Assembly (NCBI GenBank): GCA_016933335.1
Contig: JAFGBD010000074.1
Location: 22,353-86,352, forward strand
From: Bacteroidales bacterium
GTDB taxonomy: Bacteria > Bacteroidota > Bacteroidia > Bacteroidales > UBA10428
DNA length: 64,000 nt
Direction: 5' to 3'
In this document: piece by piece, positions 1 to 9,137 of the stretch
How the letters are laid out: the number at the start of each line of letters is the position of its first letter
Numbering within the stretch: the stretch's first letter is position 1
Translations under genes and position numbers: made by a program
Notes under the pieces: model-generated
Told to the model about the DNA's origin: nothing
Seen by the model: only the letters and a program-made list of their open reading frames with translations
Databases searched by the model: none

Positions 1-358
1 GCTTTCCATGTAAATGGTTTTTAATTGTCAGATCTGATTTTTCATCTTTAAAGTGTGGTTTTAAATTGCCGTACCATTCGCTTTTCAATTTCAGGAATGA
101 AACGTACATGATAAAATAACCATTGTTTTCTTATAAGGAATGATTATTGACTATAACAAAAATTAATTACATGAAGTATTGATTGTTAACAGTGTGATTG
201 CTGAATTGTTAATAACTTGTTTAAAAAACGAAACAAAATGTTTACAAAAGAAAAACGCCTGAAAAATCCTGTTGATTTATTAAATAGTATTTTTGAGATT
301 CCAATTAAATAAAATTACTTATCATTGCATAAATCTTAGCTTATTTAAATACTCACTA
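1..358. other. Non-coding leader upstream of parA
   Basis: No ORF, tRNA or rRNA was recognised here. The stretch is AT-rich. I looked for a parS-like palindrome (consensus TGTTTCACGTGAAACA) and for DnaA boxes and saw neither. A Bacteroidota -7 element lies near its end. The upstream gene, if any, lies outside the window. Confidence 0.6.
288..295 (+). promoter_or_regulatory. Probable -7 promoter element for parA
   Basis: TATTTTTG matches the Bacteroidota -7 consensus TAnnTTTG. No good TTG/TTTG sits 19-20 bp upstream, so only half of the promoter is supported. The TTG at 293 used by the ORF track as the parA start is part of this element, which argues for the ATG at 359. Confidence 0.4.
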
Positions 359-1159
359 ATGGCTAAAATAATAGCACTGGCAAATCAAAAAGGAGGGGTG
401 GGCAAAACTACCACAGCCATTAACCTTGCTGCAAGTCTGGCTGTTCTGGAAAAAAAAGTTCTGCTGGTGGATGCAGATCCTCAGGCAAATGCAACGTCAG
501 GTTTGGGCTTCGATGTTAAGAATGTTAAGACCAGTATTTATGAATGTCTGATTGATGAAACAAATCCGAATGATATCATACTGAATTCTGAGATCGAAGG
601 ACTTGATCTGATTCCATCCCATATTGATCTGGTAGGTGCAGAGATAGAAATGCTCAATATGCCCAGCCGGGAAAGAATATTGAAGACTGTCCTGGAGAAA
701 ATTACACTCCCGTATGATTACATGTTAATTGACTGCTCTCCTTCACTGGGACTGATAACAGTAAATTCTCTTACTGCAGCTGATTCGGTTCTGATACCTG
801 TGCAATGTGAATATTTTGCACTTGAAGGATTGGGTAAGTTATTAAATACCATAAAAATCATCCAGGGACGACTGAATACCAATCTTGAAATCGAAGGTTT
901 TGTACTTACCATGTACGATTCCAGGCTCAGGTTATCCAACCAGGTAGTTGAAGAGGTCAGAAAACACTTCCACCAGATGGTTTTTGAGACCATAATACAG
1001 CGAAATATCAAGTTAAGTGAGTCTCCAAGTTTCGGAAAACCAGTTGTCATGTATGATGCAGAATCAAGAGGCTCTATAAACTATTTGAACCTTGCCCGTG
1101 AACTGCTTCAAAAAAACAATGCTACCAAAATGAGTAATCACGAAAAAATAATCGAATAA
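359..1159 (+). CDS. parA: Chromosome-partitioning ATPase ParA (Soj)
   Basis: A 266-aa deviant Walker-type ATPase that, in this family, binds the nucleoid as an ATP dimer and moves ParB-parS complexes apart during chromosome segregation. The deviant Walker A motif KGGVGKTT with its signature lysine lies at residues 11-18. It is followed by LLVDADPQ (A' motif) and the Walker B-like LIDCSPSLG. The ORF track starts at a TTG (293) that falls in a promoter element. The ATG at 359 gives the usual family N-terminus MAKIIALANQKGG. parB follows after 7 nt, so the two are one operon. Confidence 0.96.
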   Translation: MAKIIALANQKGGVGKTTTAINLAASLAVLEKKVLLVDADPQANATSGLGFDVKNVKTSIYECLIDETNPNDIILNSEIEGLDLIPSHIDLVGAEIEMLNMPSRERILKTVLEKITLPYDYMLIDCSPSLGLITVNSLTAADSVLIPVQCEYFALEGLGKLLNTIKIIQGRLNTNLEIEGFVLTMYDSRLRLSNQVVEEVRKHFHQMVFETIIQRNIKLSESPSFGKPVVMYDAESRGSINYLNLARELLQKNNATKMSNHEKIIE

Positions 1160-1166
1160 ATTCATT

Positions 1167-2051
1167 ATGGCCAGAAAAAACGCATTAGGCAGAGGATTAG
1201 GTGCATTAATAGATAATGATGAAGAAAGGGACCTTGTGCACAGCAGAATGAGTACAGGAATAGAAATCCCTGTTGCTCATATCAACACAAATCCTTTTCA
1301 GCCGAGAACAAGATTTGATAATGATTCTCTGGAGGAACTGGCTGATTCTATGAAGCAAATCGGGATCATACAACCTATTACAGTCCGTGAAACACCAGAT
1401 GGTTACTACCAGTTGATTACAGGAGAACGCAGGTTACGTGCAGCTAAAATAGCGGGGATAAACAAAATTCCTGCCTATATCCGCGGAGCCGATGATAATG
1501 ATCTGCTGGAAATGGCTCTTGTGGAAAACATTCAGAGAGAAGATCTGGATGCCATTGAAATAGCTATCAGTTTTCAAAGACTAATTGATGAGTGCAATCT
1601 GACACAGGAAGATCTGGGCCAGCGTGTCGGTAAGAAAAGGGCCACGGTATCCAATTATATCAGGCTTCTGAAACTGCCTGCCGAGATACAACTTGGTATA
1701 AGGGAAAAGAAAATATCGATGGGACATGCGAGGGCTATCATTAATATTGAAGATCCAAAAGAGCAGCTTGAGCTGTTTTACAGGATTATCAAGCATGATT
1801 TGTCTGTCAGGAAAGTTGAAGCAATTGTCAGGAAACTGACAGAAAAAAAAGAAGAGCCGGAAACACCTGATGGCGAAAAAACCCCATTATCCCAATCATA
1901 CGAGGAGCTCAAAAACCATCTTTCAGAATTTTTTAAAGCCAGTGTCGATTTTAAACGCAATAATAAAGGAGCAGGAAAAATCGTTATACCTTTTGTCTCA
2001 GATGATGATCTGGAAAGAATCATCGCCATTTTTGACAGTCTCAGGACCTGA
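1167..2051 (+). CDS. parB: Chromosome-partitioning protein ParB (Spo0J)
   Basis: A 294-aa parS-binding CTPase partner of ParA. The N-terminal ParB/Srx domain (about residues 30-125) carries the NPFQPR box and GERRLRA, the CTP-binding motif of the family, followed by ENIQRED. A helix-turn-helix (TQEDLGQRVGKKRATVSNY) sits in the middle and a dimerisation region at the C-terminus. It starts with ATG 7 nt after parA. No parS site was recognised in the window. Confidence 0.96.
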   Translation: MARKNALGRGLGALIDNDEERDLVHSRMSTGIEIPVAHINTNPFQPRTRFDNDSLEELADSMKQIGIIQPITVRETPDGYYQLITGERRLRAAKIAGINKIPAYIRGADDNDLLEMALVENIQREDLDAIEIAISFQRLIDECNLTQEDLGQRVGKKRATVSNYIRLLKLPAEIQLGIREKKISMGHARAIINIEDPKEQLELFYRIIKHDLSVRKVEAIVRKLTEKKEEPETPDGEKTPLSQSYEELKNHLSEFFKASVDFKRNNKGAGKIVIPFVSDDDLERIIAIFDSLRT

Positions 2052-2075
2052 CTGCATATTTAAAATACACAAGTT

Positions 2076-2639
2076 TTGACCGGCAGCAGATTAAGATATT
2101 TGATATTCTTATTGTACGCTTTATCCTTCCTTTCTGTTAACAGCGTTTGCCAGGAAGATCAGGCTCCTGATGACTCGTTAACCGCCGGGTACCATTCTCC
2201 TGCAAAAGCTGTAATTATGTCGGCAATTGTCCCGGGACTTGGTCAGATCTACAATGGAAGGATCTGGAAATTACCTGTCTTATACGGAGGTGAGATGGCT
2301 GCCATCTATTCATACCATTTTTATCAGGTCCGGTATAAGAAAGTACTGAACATCCTGAAGGAAGACATCGGAACAGGACAGGACAGATATGAGGTCTATG
2401 GAAGACAAATAGCCGGTACCTCAATGGAACGGGCAAGGGATTTTTATCGCAGATACCGTGATTACAGCGGTTTGGTCATTGTGGGTCTTTATGCACTGAA
2501 TATTATTGATGCAATGGTGGATGCACATTTCTATGAATACGATATATCTGATGATCTGAGCCTGAAAATACAACCTGGTATCCTGCCGTCTGACTTCCAT
2601 TCCGGAGGCATAGGTCTGAATATATGCATGAGATTTTAA
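2076..2639 (+). CDS. DUF5683 family membrane protein
   Basis: A 187-aa protein of the DUF5683 family, found in Bacteroidota just after parAB; function unknown. The N-terminus (RLRYLIFLLYALSFLSVNSVCQ) looks like a signal peptide. Then comes the family motif IVPGLGQIYNGRIWKLP, a second hydrophobic stretch (GLVIVGLYALNIIDAMVDAHF) and a short beta-like tail. The start is TTG, 24 nt after the parB stop. The first in-frame ATG (MSAIVPGLG) would remove the signal peptide, so I keep TTG. Same-strand position suggests co-transcription with parAB. Confidence 0.85.
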   Translation: MTGSRLRYLIFLLYALSFLSVNSVCQEDQAPDDSLTAGYHSPAKAVIMSAIVPGLGQIYNGRIWKLPVLYGGEMAAIYSYHFYQVRYKKVLNILKEDIGTGQDRYEVYGRQIAGTSMERARDFYRRYRDYSGLVIVGLYALNIIDAMVDAHFYEYDISDDLSLKIQPGILPSDFHSGGIGLNICMRF

Positions 2640-2816
2640 CGGGAAGTATTCATTATTGATATACAGCTGAATTATTATATATTGATAGTAAATAAGTTAC
2701 GGGATATATCCCTTAAATTGTTAAGAAATTTAATGACAATTCTTTGTGAAATTTGTTAATATCGCAACTGGTTTTATTTGAATTAAAGGGTTTATAACTA
2801 AAATGGGGAAAAGATA

Positions 2817-4400
2817 ATGAAGGGAATTGAAAGAATTGTATTGAATTTTATCCTCTTTCTGATATTTACCGGAAATACATTTGCGCAGCTAACAGATTCC
2901 ATCGATATTGCCTTTGACGATACCATTGGAATTGAATCTAATTTTAATGCCAATCTGGACAGTGTTGCCAACCTCTGGTATGTTGGTGAATCTGTTGATA
3001 CCATTGAGGCGGCCACTGAGATAGAAACAGTTGTATCTGGTCTTTCGGATGAAATATTGATTGATCGTATCAACAGCATACCCGGCATCATCCCGTTATC
3101 TTACAATACCATAGTTAGGCGCTATATAGAGATGTATACAGGCAGGAGAGCCGAACTGGTCTGCAATATGCTTGGTCTGGCTGAATATTACTTCCCGGTT
3201 TTTGACCATATTCTGGATTATCACGGACTGCCAAATGAGCTGAAATACCTGTCTGTCATAGAATCTGCCCTTAATCCCAGGGCATATTCAAGGGCCAGGG
3301 CTGCTGGAATATGGCAGTTCATGTACGGTACCGGAAAAATGTACGGATTGACCATCAATTCACTTGTTGATGAGAGGCTGGATCCGTTTAAGTCAACACA
3401 CGCAGCTGCAAGGTTTCTGAAAGATCTGTACGGGAAATACAATGACTGGATACTGGCCATTGCAGCTTATAACTGCGGTCCCGGTAATGTCAACAGGGCT
3501 ATCAGACGATCCGGAGGAAAAACCAACTACTGGGATCTGTACTTTTATCTTCCCAGGGAAACACGCGGCTATGTTCCAGCCTTCATTGCCGCCATGTATG
3601 TTATGAACTTTAACGCTGAACACAACCTGTACCCGAAAAGCATTGATCTTTCACTGCTCAATGATACCATCATGGTAACAGACAAACTTCATCTTGAACA
3701 GGTTTCCAAAGTATTGAATATACCGATGAAACAGCTCAGGGATATGAATCCCCAATACCGTGCAGACATCATTCCGGGATCTGCCGCACATCCTTTTGCC
3801 CTGAGGTTACCCGAACCATATACATTAAAATTTATTGATTACCACGATTCAATTTTTGCATTCAACGATTCGGTTTATTTTAACAACGACAAGCTGTTGA
3901 CCAGTCCCACTTATTACACAAAATCCTCATATTATCATGAACCACCGTCAGGTAACATGAGCAAGCTTTATTACACTGTCAAATCAGGTGATAATCTCGG
4001 GTATATTGCAGAGTGGTACCATGTCAGGGTATCTGACCTGCGCTACTGGAATAATATCAGAAGGAACCTTATACGTTCGGGTCAGAAGCTTGTTATTTAT
4101 GTTCCCAGGAACAAGGCTGCCGGGTACAGTAAGATCAATAATATGACTTTTGCCGAAAAACAAAAGATGATTGGCAAAGATGTCACCAGTGCAGCCCGGT
4201 CTTCTCCGGACATTACCGCATCGACCGGTATAAATTTTGACAATTTTATTTATTATACTGTCAGAGAAGGAGATACACTCTGGGATATAGCCAAAAAGTA
4301 TCCGGGAATTTCAGATGATGATATCAAACGTTTGAATAACATCAATGATGTCAGTAAAATAAAACCTGGACAAAGACTGAAGATCAAGCCAAAGACCTGA
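2817..4400 (+). CDS. mltD: MltD-like lytic transglycosylase with two LysM domains
   Basis: A 527-aa secreted murein lytic transglycosylase that should cleave the glycan strand of peptidoglycan. A signal peptide (ending near TGNTFAQ) is followed by a SLT domain at about residues 115-260. The putative catalytic Glu lies in VIESALNP, then GIWQFMYGTGKMYGL and AYNCGPGNV, all family motifs. Two C-terminal LysM repeats (YYTVKSGDNLGYIAEWY and YYTVREGDTLWDIAKKY) should bind peptidoglycan. It lies 177 nt after DUF5683 and 17 nt before the SGNH gene, so it probably heads or shares an envelope operon with the following pair. Confidence 0.93.
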   Translation: MKGIERIVLNFILFLIFTGNTFAQLTDSIDIAFDDTIGIESNFNANLDSVANLWYVGESVDTIEAATEIETVVSGLSDEILIDRINSIPGIIPLSYNTIVRRYIEMYTGRRAELVCNMLGLAEYYFPVFDHILDYHGLPNELKYLSVIESALNPRAYSRARAAGIWQFMYGTGKMYGLTINSLVDERLDPFKSTHAAARFLKDLYGKYNDWILAIAAYNCGPGNVNRAIRRSGGKTNYWDLYFYLPRETRGYVPAFIAAMYVMNFNAEHNLYPKSIDLSLLNDTIMVTDKLHLEQVSKVLNIPMKQLRDMNPQYRADIIPGSAAHPFALRLPEPYTLKFIDYHDSIFAFNDSVYFNNDKLLTSPTYYTKSSYYHEPPSGNMSKLYYTVKSGDNLGYIAEWYHVRVSDLRYWNNIRRNLIRSGQKLVIYVPRNKAAGYSKINNMTFAEKQKMIGKDVTSAARSSPDITASTGINFDNFIYYTVREGDTLWDIAKKYPGISDDDIKRLNNINDVSKIKPGQRLKIKPKT

Positions 4401-4417
4401 AAGCCATTTGGTATTTT

Positions 4418-5920
4418 ATGAAACCCTTACGCATATTGTTGTTTGTTGTTTCTGTTTTTCTGGTCCTTTTTGCCATTGCATTATACTTCCCTGAAGAGGG
4501 CATTGTATTAACCGGAAACCTGAAATTACATTTTTTTACAGCATCGGATATTTTCAGGAAAAATGCTGTTCAATATGCTGATATATCAGGGATAATCAAT
4601 CGGAATAAGTTATTAAACGACTCTGTGATTTCAGCTCTTGTAGCCACTGCAGAGGAATCAGATGATATGGTTGCTTTTGATACTGTTCGTGCAAATGCTG
4701 ACAGTCTGAGAAGGAGCATCACAAGGATCGAATTTCCTGAAAATGACAGGGCCATTTTATTTGGTGTATTTGATGCCCTTAACAGGGTGAGATATAAAGG
4801 AGGCCTTGTCAGGATCATGCATTATGGTGACTCGCAGATTGAAGGGGACAGGATGACCGCTTTGATAAGGAACAGGCTCCAGAAAAAATTCGGGGGTCAT
4901 GGGGTCGGACTTGTACCTGCATCACAACTTTATGATTTTTCTTTTTCCATTTTGCAGGAGTCATCAGATAACTGGTCCCGTTACCCGTTATACGGTAACC
5001 GTGATACAACTTTGCAGCATTCAAGGTATGGTCCGTTTGCCAGTTTCTGTATGTTTACACCTGCAATCCGGGAGAAAACAGCAGAAGAATCTTCAAACCA
5101 CATTGCGTGGATCTCATTCAGAAAGTCACCATATTCATATTCAAATACCAAAACTTTCTCTCAATGCCGGATATTCTATGGTTATAACAAAGAACCGTTC
5201 CTTAATGAAGTATTTATAAACAATCAAAGGTATGATGCCGACATCATCTCACCATCAACAAAACCCGAGGAGATCAGGTGGATATTCAATGAACCCCGGG
5301 ACGAGCTCAGGGTGGTGTTCACAGGCAGATCAAGTCCCGAAATCTATGGCATTGCACTTGATCCGCTCAACGGTGTGGTGGTTGACAATATTGCCATGAG
5401 GGGATGTGCAGGAAATTATTTTACTTCAATTGATGCAGGCAATCTGAAAGCCATTTTTAAAAAGCTTGAGGTTAAGCTCTTCCTGCTTCAATTTGGAGGC
5501 AATGTTGTGCCCCATGTGGTTGAAGATTACGGATATTATGAAAAGTGGTTCTACCGGCAGATAATGTGTATCAGGGAAGTCTGTCCAGGTGCGTCGGTGA
5601 TTGTTATCGGACTTTCTGATATGTCGGTTAAGAAAAAGAACAGGTTCGTTACTTATCCGAATCTTGAAAAGGTGCGGAATGCTTTAAAAAATGCGGCTTT
5701 CGAAGCAGGTGCAGGATACTGGGATATGTATAAGGCGATGGGCGGTTATAATTCAATGCCAAGCTGGGTATTTGCCGAACCCCCTCTGGCAGTTAAGGAT
5801 TTTGTTCATTTCAGTCCGGAGGGGGCAGACATAATTGCACAAATGTTTTATAATGCCTTTTTGTATGAATATGACAGGTATGAGAACCACCTCCTGACGG
5901 GTCAGATGTTAAGGAAATAG
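4418..5920 (+). CDS. SGNH/GDSL-like protein paired with an MBOAT
   Basis: A 500-aa protein with one N-terminal membrane anchor (LRILLFVVSVFLVLFAIALYF), so most of it should face the periplasm. The SGNH fold is indicated by MHYGDSQIEGDRM (nucleophile Ser in GDSQ) and by DFVHFSPEGADII near the C-terminus (Asp/His pair). Such proteins next to an MBOAT resemble the AlgX/AlgJ-AlgI and PatB-PatA arrangements, in which the MBOAT passes acyl groups across the membrane and the SGNH partner attaches them to a polymer. The MBOAT gene begins 8 nt downstream. The real substrate is unknown. Confidence 0.8.
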   Translation: MKPLRILLFVVSVFLVLFAIALYFPEEGIVLTGNLKLHFFTASDIFRKNAVQYADISGIINRNKLLNDSVISALVATAEESDDMVAFDTVRANADSLRRSITRIEFPENDRAILFGVFDALNRVRYKGGLVRIMHYGDSQIEGDRMTALIRNRLQKKFGGHGVGLVPASQLYDFSFSILQESSDNWSRYPLYGNRDTTLQHSRYGPFASFCMFTPAIREKTAEESSNHIAWISFRKSPYSYSNTKTFSQCRIFYGYNKEPFLNEVFINNQRYDADIISPSTKPEEIRWIFNEPRDELRVVFTGRSSPEIYGIALDPLNGVVVDNIAMRGCAGNYFTSIDAGNLKAIFKKLEVKLFLLQFGGNVVPHVVEDYGYYEKWFYRQIMCIREVCPGASVIVIGLSDMSVKKKNRFVTYPNLEKVRNALKNAAFEAGAGYWDMYKAMGGYNSMPSWVFAEPPLAVKDFVHFSPEGADIIAQMFYNAFLYEYDRYENHLLTGQMLRK

Positions 5921-5928
5921 ACTAAAAA

Positions 5929-7587
5929 ATGCCCGGGTTTCTTAAAGAGATATTCATTTACGACCAGGATACACCACTGATATTTACCCGGTTTTTATTC
6001 TGGGGTTTTTATGCGGCTGTTCTTGTTATATATTCCGTGATATACAAGAAGAAGGCCTTGAGGAATGCTTATCTTTTTCTGGTGAGTCTTTTCTTCTATT
6101 ACAAGACAGGTGGTCTTTTCTTTTTCATCCTTGTTTTTTCAACTTTAACCGATTTCTTTATCGGACTGGCAATATACAATTCGAAAAACACGCTTACCAG
6201 GAAATTGTATGTTGCCCTGAGTGTTTTTCTGAATCTGGGGGTGCTTGCTTTTTTCAAATACGATTATTTTTTCACCGATACTATAAATGCTGTGTTTAAG
6301 ACCAATTTCGAGGTGGTTACTCATGCAGCCAAGTGGTCAAATCTTTTCCTGGGAACCCATTTCGACCTGGGTAAAATACTCCCGCCTGTCGGCATCTCCT
6401 TTTTCACCTTTCAAACCATCAGCTATTCGGTTGATGTCTACAAAGGGAAAGTTGAACCGGTAAGAAGCATCCTTGATTTCGGTTTCTATGTCTCTTTTTT
6501 CCCGCAACTGGTTTCCGGTCCCATAGTCAGGGCAGCTCATTTTATCCCTCAGCTGTATAAGGACTTTGCCCTTTCAAGGCAGGAATTCGGGCAGGCCGTA
6601 TTTTTGATTCTGAACGGACTGATGAAAAAAATGTTTGTCGGCGATTATATTGCCGTGAACCTGATCGACCGGGTATTTGCCAATCCGCATACCTATACCG
6701 GCTTTGAAAACCTGATGGCATTATACGGGTACTCCGTACAGGTGTATTGCGATTTTTCGGGGTATACGGATATTGCCATAGGTATTGCCTTGCTTATGGG
6801 ATTCTATCTTCCTGTCAACTTCAACTCGCCTTACAAGGCAAAAAATACGGGTGAATTCTGGAAAAGGTGGCATATATCACTCTCATCGTGGTTAAAAGAT
6901 TACCTGTACATTCCGATGGGAGGAAACAGAGAGGGTTCATTTTTTACCTGGATAAGTTTATCGACCATCCTGGTATTTGTTATCATGCTTGCCGGCAAGC
7001 TATGGCTTGCGCCTTTTTTTGCAGCTATGATACTTGTTATCTGGTTGCTTTCCAGGTTGTTTCCGGCACTGAAGAAAAATATCACAACCAATATAAATAT
7101 TATGCTGACCATGTTGCTTGGAGGTTTGTGGCATGGTTCCGCCTGGACTTTTGTCATGTGGGGGGGATTGAACGGGATAGGGGTTATTGTGTATAAATAC
7201 TGGCGTAAGATCAGTCCCTATGAGAACAGCAACCACTGGGCAGTGAATGCATGGAAGATATTTCTGACATTCAACTTCATCACCTTTACCCGTATCTGGT
7301 TCAGGGGTGAGACATGGAAGGGGACCATGGACCTGTTGCGCCAGGTTGCAGCCGGTTTTGGAGGCAACCAGGTACCTGGAATGGTTGCCGCATACTGGAA
7401 AGTTTTTCTTATGATGGCATTCGCAATGGTGGTGCACTGGCTGCCTTCCCCGGTAAAGGACTGGTACCGTGAATGGTTCATACGGACTCCTCTCTGGCTC
7501 AAGATTCTTATTTGTGTCGTCGTTGTGGTTTTGATATACCAGGTTGTTTCAGCAGGCATACAACCGTTTATTTATTTCCAGTTTTAA
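5929..7587 (+). CDS. MBOAT family O-acyltransferase (DltB/AlgI type)
   Basis: A 552-aa polytopic membrane protein of the membrane-bound O-acyltransferase family. Family signatures visible include LPPVGISFFTFQTISYSVDVY, the FFPQLVSGPIVRA segment, EFWKRWHISLSSWLKDYLYIP, and GGLWHGSAWTFVMWG with the putative catalytic His. It should move an acyl (often acetyl) group through the inner membrane. It sits 8 nt after an SGNH-like partner, so the two likely O-acylate a surface polysaccharide or peptidoglycan. No alginate or Dlt genes are nearby, so the acceptor cannot be named. Confidence 0.93.
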   Translation: MPGFLKEIFIYDQDTPLIFTRFLFWGFYAAVLVIYSVIYKKKALRNAYLFLVSLFFYYKTGGLFFFILVFSTLTDFFIGLAIYNSKNTLTRKLYVALSVFLNLGVLAFFKYDYFFTDTINAVFKTNFEVVTHAAKWSNLFLGTHFDLGKILPPVGISFFTFQTISYSVDVYKGKVEPVRSILDFGFYVSFFPQLVSGPIVRAAHFIPQLYKDFALSRQEFGQAVFLILNGLMKKMFVGDYIAVNLIDRVFANPHTYTGFENLMALYGYSVQVYCDFSGYTDIAIGIALLMGFYLPVNFNSPYKAKNTGEFWKRWHISLSSWLKDYLYIPMGGNREGSFFTWISLSTILVFVIMLAGKLWLAPFFAAMILVIWLLSRLFPALKKNITTNINIMLTMLLGGLWHGSAWTFVMWGGLNGIGVIVYKYWRKISPYENSNHWAVNAWKIFLTFNFITFTRIWFRGETWKGTMDLLRQVAAGFGGNQVPGMVAAYWKVFLMMAFAMVVHWLPSPVKDWYREWFIRTPLWLKILICVVVVVLIYQVVSAGIQPFIYFQF

Positions 7588-7886
7588 GTTATAAAACCAG
7601 AAAGTCTCATGGAATCCATCCTGAAATAATCTTGGATAAAAACAGGTTCTTATACAGATTGATTCTGAGTTTTGATGACCAGGAGAACATTGTTTATGAA
7701 ATATGTATTAGCAATAAATAAATCTGGCAATATTTTTTATTGTTTTTTATTCAATTAGTTTTAACAATTAATTGGTTTGGGAAAATCATGAATCATTTTA
7801 CCATGCTTCAAAATACTGATTGCTTCGATTAAGATCAAAGCAAGAATAATAAGACAGGATAAAATATATTATTCAATTCTGCCAGG
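7588..7886. other. Intergenic region with a stem-loop
   Basis: About 300 bases without a convincing gene. The ORF-track entry at 7473-7721 is a shadow of the MBOAT frame that runs out of it. A stem-loop lies at 7820-7843. No TAnnTTTG promoter was found. Confidence 0.5.
7820..7843. repeat. Inverted repeat upstream of the FemAB-like gene
   Basis: TTGCTTcGAT-TAAG-ATCaAAGCAA is an inverted repeat with 9 of 10 pairs and a 4-nt loop. It ends 43 nt before the ATG at 7887. There is no T-tract after it, so it is more likely an operator or 5' UTR hairpin than a terminator. Confidence 0.5.
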
Positions 7887-9077
7887 ATGAATGCCATGCT
7901 GTATAAATATATCGAGCGGATACACTATGCAATTCCGACCTGTATAAGGTCGAGATATATGTATGTTGTGAACCTTATTCGGGAATTAAAATACTTAATG
8001 TTACCCGTTATAGTATATAAAGGAAAGGAAAAAGGCAGCGGTGAATTGCTAAGTATCATATATCTTGGATGGGATAACCGGATTGGTTCTTACTGGGCAA
8101 ACAGGTTATTGGATGAATTCCTGATGATGAAAAAAAGTAAGAAAATACCCGTATGGAGAATATTAAAATACCTTGGTGAAAACAAGGAAAACAATGATCT
8201 GGTTCTGGCAGAGATGAATTCGCTGACAAGGAGGTTCGTCACATACAATCACGGCTTTATGCTGCCCAGGTGGCTTGAAATGCAGCTTATTGCTGAAGAC
8301 ATGGTAAATGGTAAGGCGAAGAATGATATTTTAAGACTTGTCAGAAAGCATTCACTTACTTACAGGAAAGGACTTCCTGAATCGGAATTTAAATTTTTCT
8401 ACACTAGAATGTTCATGCCAAACCTTAAATGCAGACACGGTGACTCGGCAGTATACAGCAAATACGGATATATGCTCAGTCAGTTCAGGAAGAAAGGATC
8501 GCAACTTTGTTTTGTGTATAAATATAATGAACCTGTTGCCGGATTGCTCACCGAACTAAAATTTAAAAAATGGCGTTTGAGGTCAATCGGCATACTTGAC
8601 GGGCGTGAGGATCTTTTAAAGATGGGAGTAACAGGTGCAATTTATTATTTTGAGATGCTTGACAGTTTTAAAAAAGGAATCAAAGCAGTCAATATCGGGG
8701 GAACAAGCCCTGTTCTTACAGACGGACTTACCAGGTTTAAGCTTCGACTGGGCGCTATGGCAGAAGATATTAAATTCTTCGATGATCTGACACTGATGCT
8801 CAGGATACTTAAAGACTCTTCTGCAGTGAGAAGCCTGCTGAAATTAAATCCCTTTGTTTACAGAAATAAAAAGAAACTTTACCGGGCGATGTTTGTCGAT
8901 CCGGATGATTATGAAGATAAATATGAGTTTCTTAGGTTTTTTAGACATACCCAATGCAAAAACATACAAGGCACAAAAATCTATTGTTTTGACAAACCGG
9001 AAAAGATAACAGGATGGATTAAAGAAGAGGATGATCAGAACATACAGGTATTTAGCTATTATGATCTCATTATTTAG
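7887..9077 (+). CDS. Putative FemAB/BioF2-like acyltransferase
   Basis: A 396-aa cytoplasmic protein without signal peptide. The central part (about residues 160-300) has the look of a GNAT/FemAB-like fold: LCFVYKYNEPVAGLLTELKF followed by a segment ending GVTGAIYYFEMLDSFKKGIKAVNIGGTSP, which is how BioF2-like domains (PF13480) run. Substrate and pathway cannot be told. It follows the envelope-modification genes on the same strand after 299 nt, which is compatible with a cell-surface role but does not show it. Assignment is from overall pattern only. Confidence 0.5.
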   Translation: MNAMLYKYIERIHYAIPTCIRSRYMYVVNLIRELKYLMLPVIVYKGKEKGSGELLSIIYLGWDNRIGSYWANRLLDEFLMMKKSKKIPVWRILKYLGENKENNDLVLAEMNSLTRRFVTYNHGFMLPRWLEMQLIAEDMVNGKAKNDILRLVRKHSLTYRKGLPESEFKFFYTRMFMPNLKCRHGDSAVYSKYGYMLSQFRKKGSQLCFVYKYNEPVAGLLTELKFKKWRLRSIGILDGREDLLKMGVTGAIYYFEMLDSFKKGIKAVNIGGTSPVLTDGLTRFKLRLGAMAEDIKFFDDLTLMLRILKDSSAVRSLLKLNPFVYRNKKKLYRAMFVDPDDYEDKYEFLRFFRHTQCKNIQGTKIYCFDKPEKITGWIKEEDDQNIQVFSYYDLII

Positions 9078-9137
9078 CATTGGCCTGTTGGTGTGATGGA
9101 TGAAACCAACATCAGGTTCTCAATACAGTTTTTTATT

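Noticed and set aside
1-358. Replication origin or parS site next to parAB
   Set aside because: No DnaA box cluster, no dnaA gene and no parS-like palindrome seen.
7000-7437. 145-aa minus-strand ORF
   Set aside because: Shadow of the MBOAT gene.
7473-7721. 82-aa ORF running past the MBOAT stop into the intergenic gap
   Set aside because: Most of it overlaps the MBOAT in another frame; the tail outside has no family features.
9080-9120. Hairpin-like CCTGTTGGT/ACCAACATCAGG between convergent genes
   Set aside because: The stem is interrupted and has no adjacent T-run on either strand; too weak to call a terminator.
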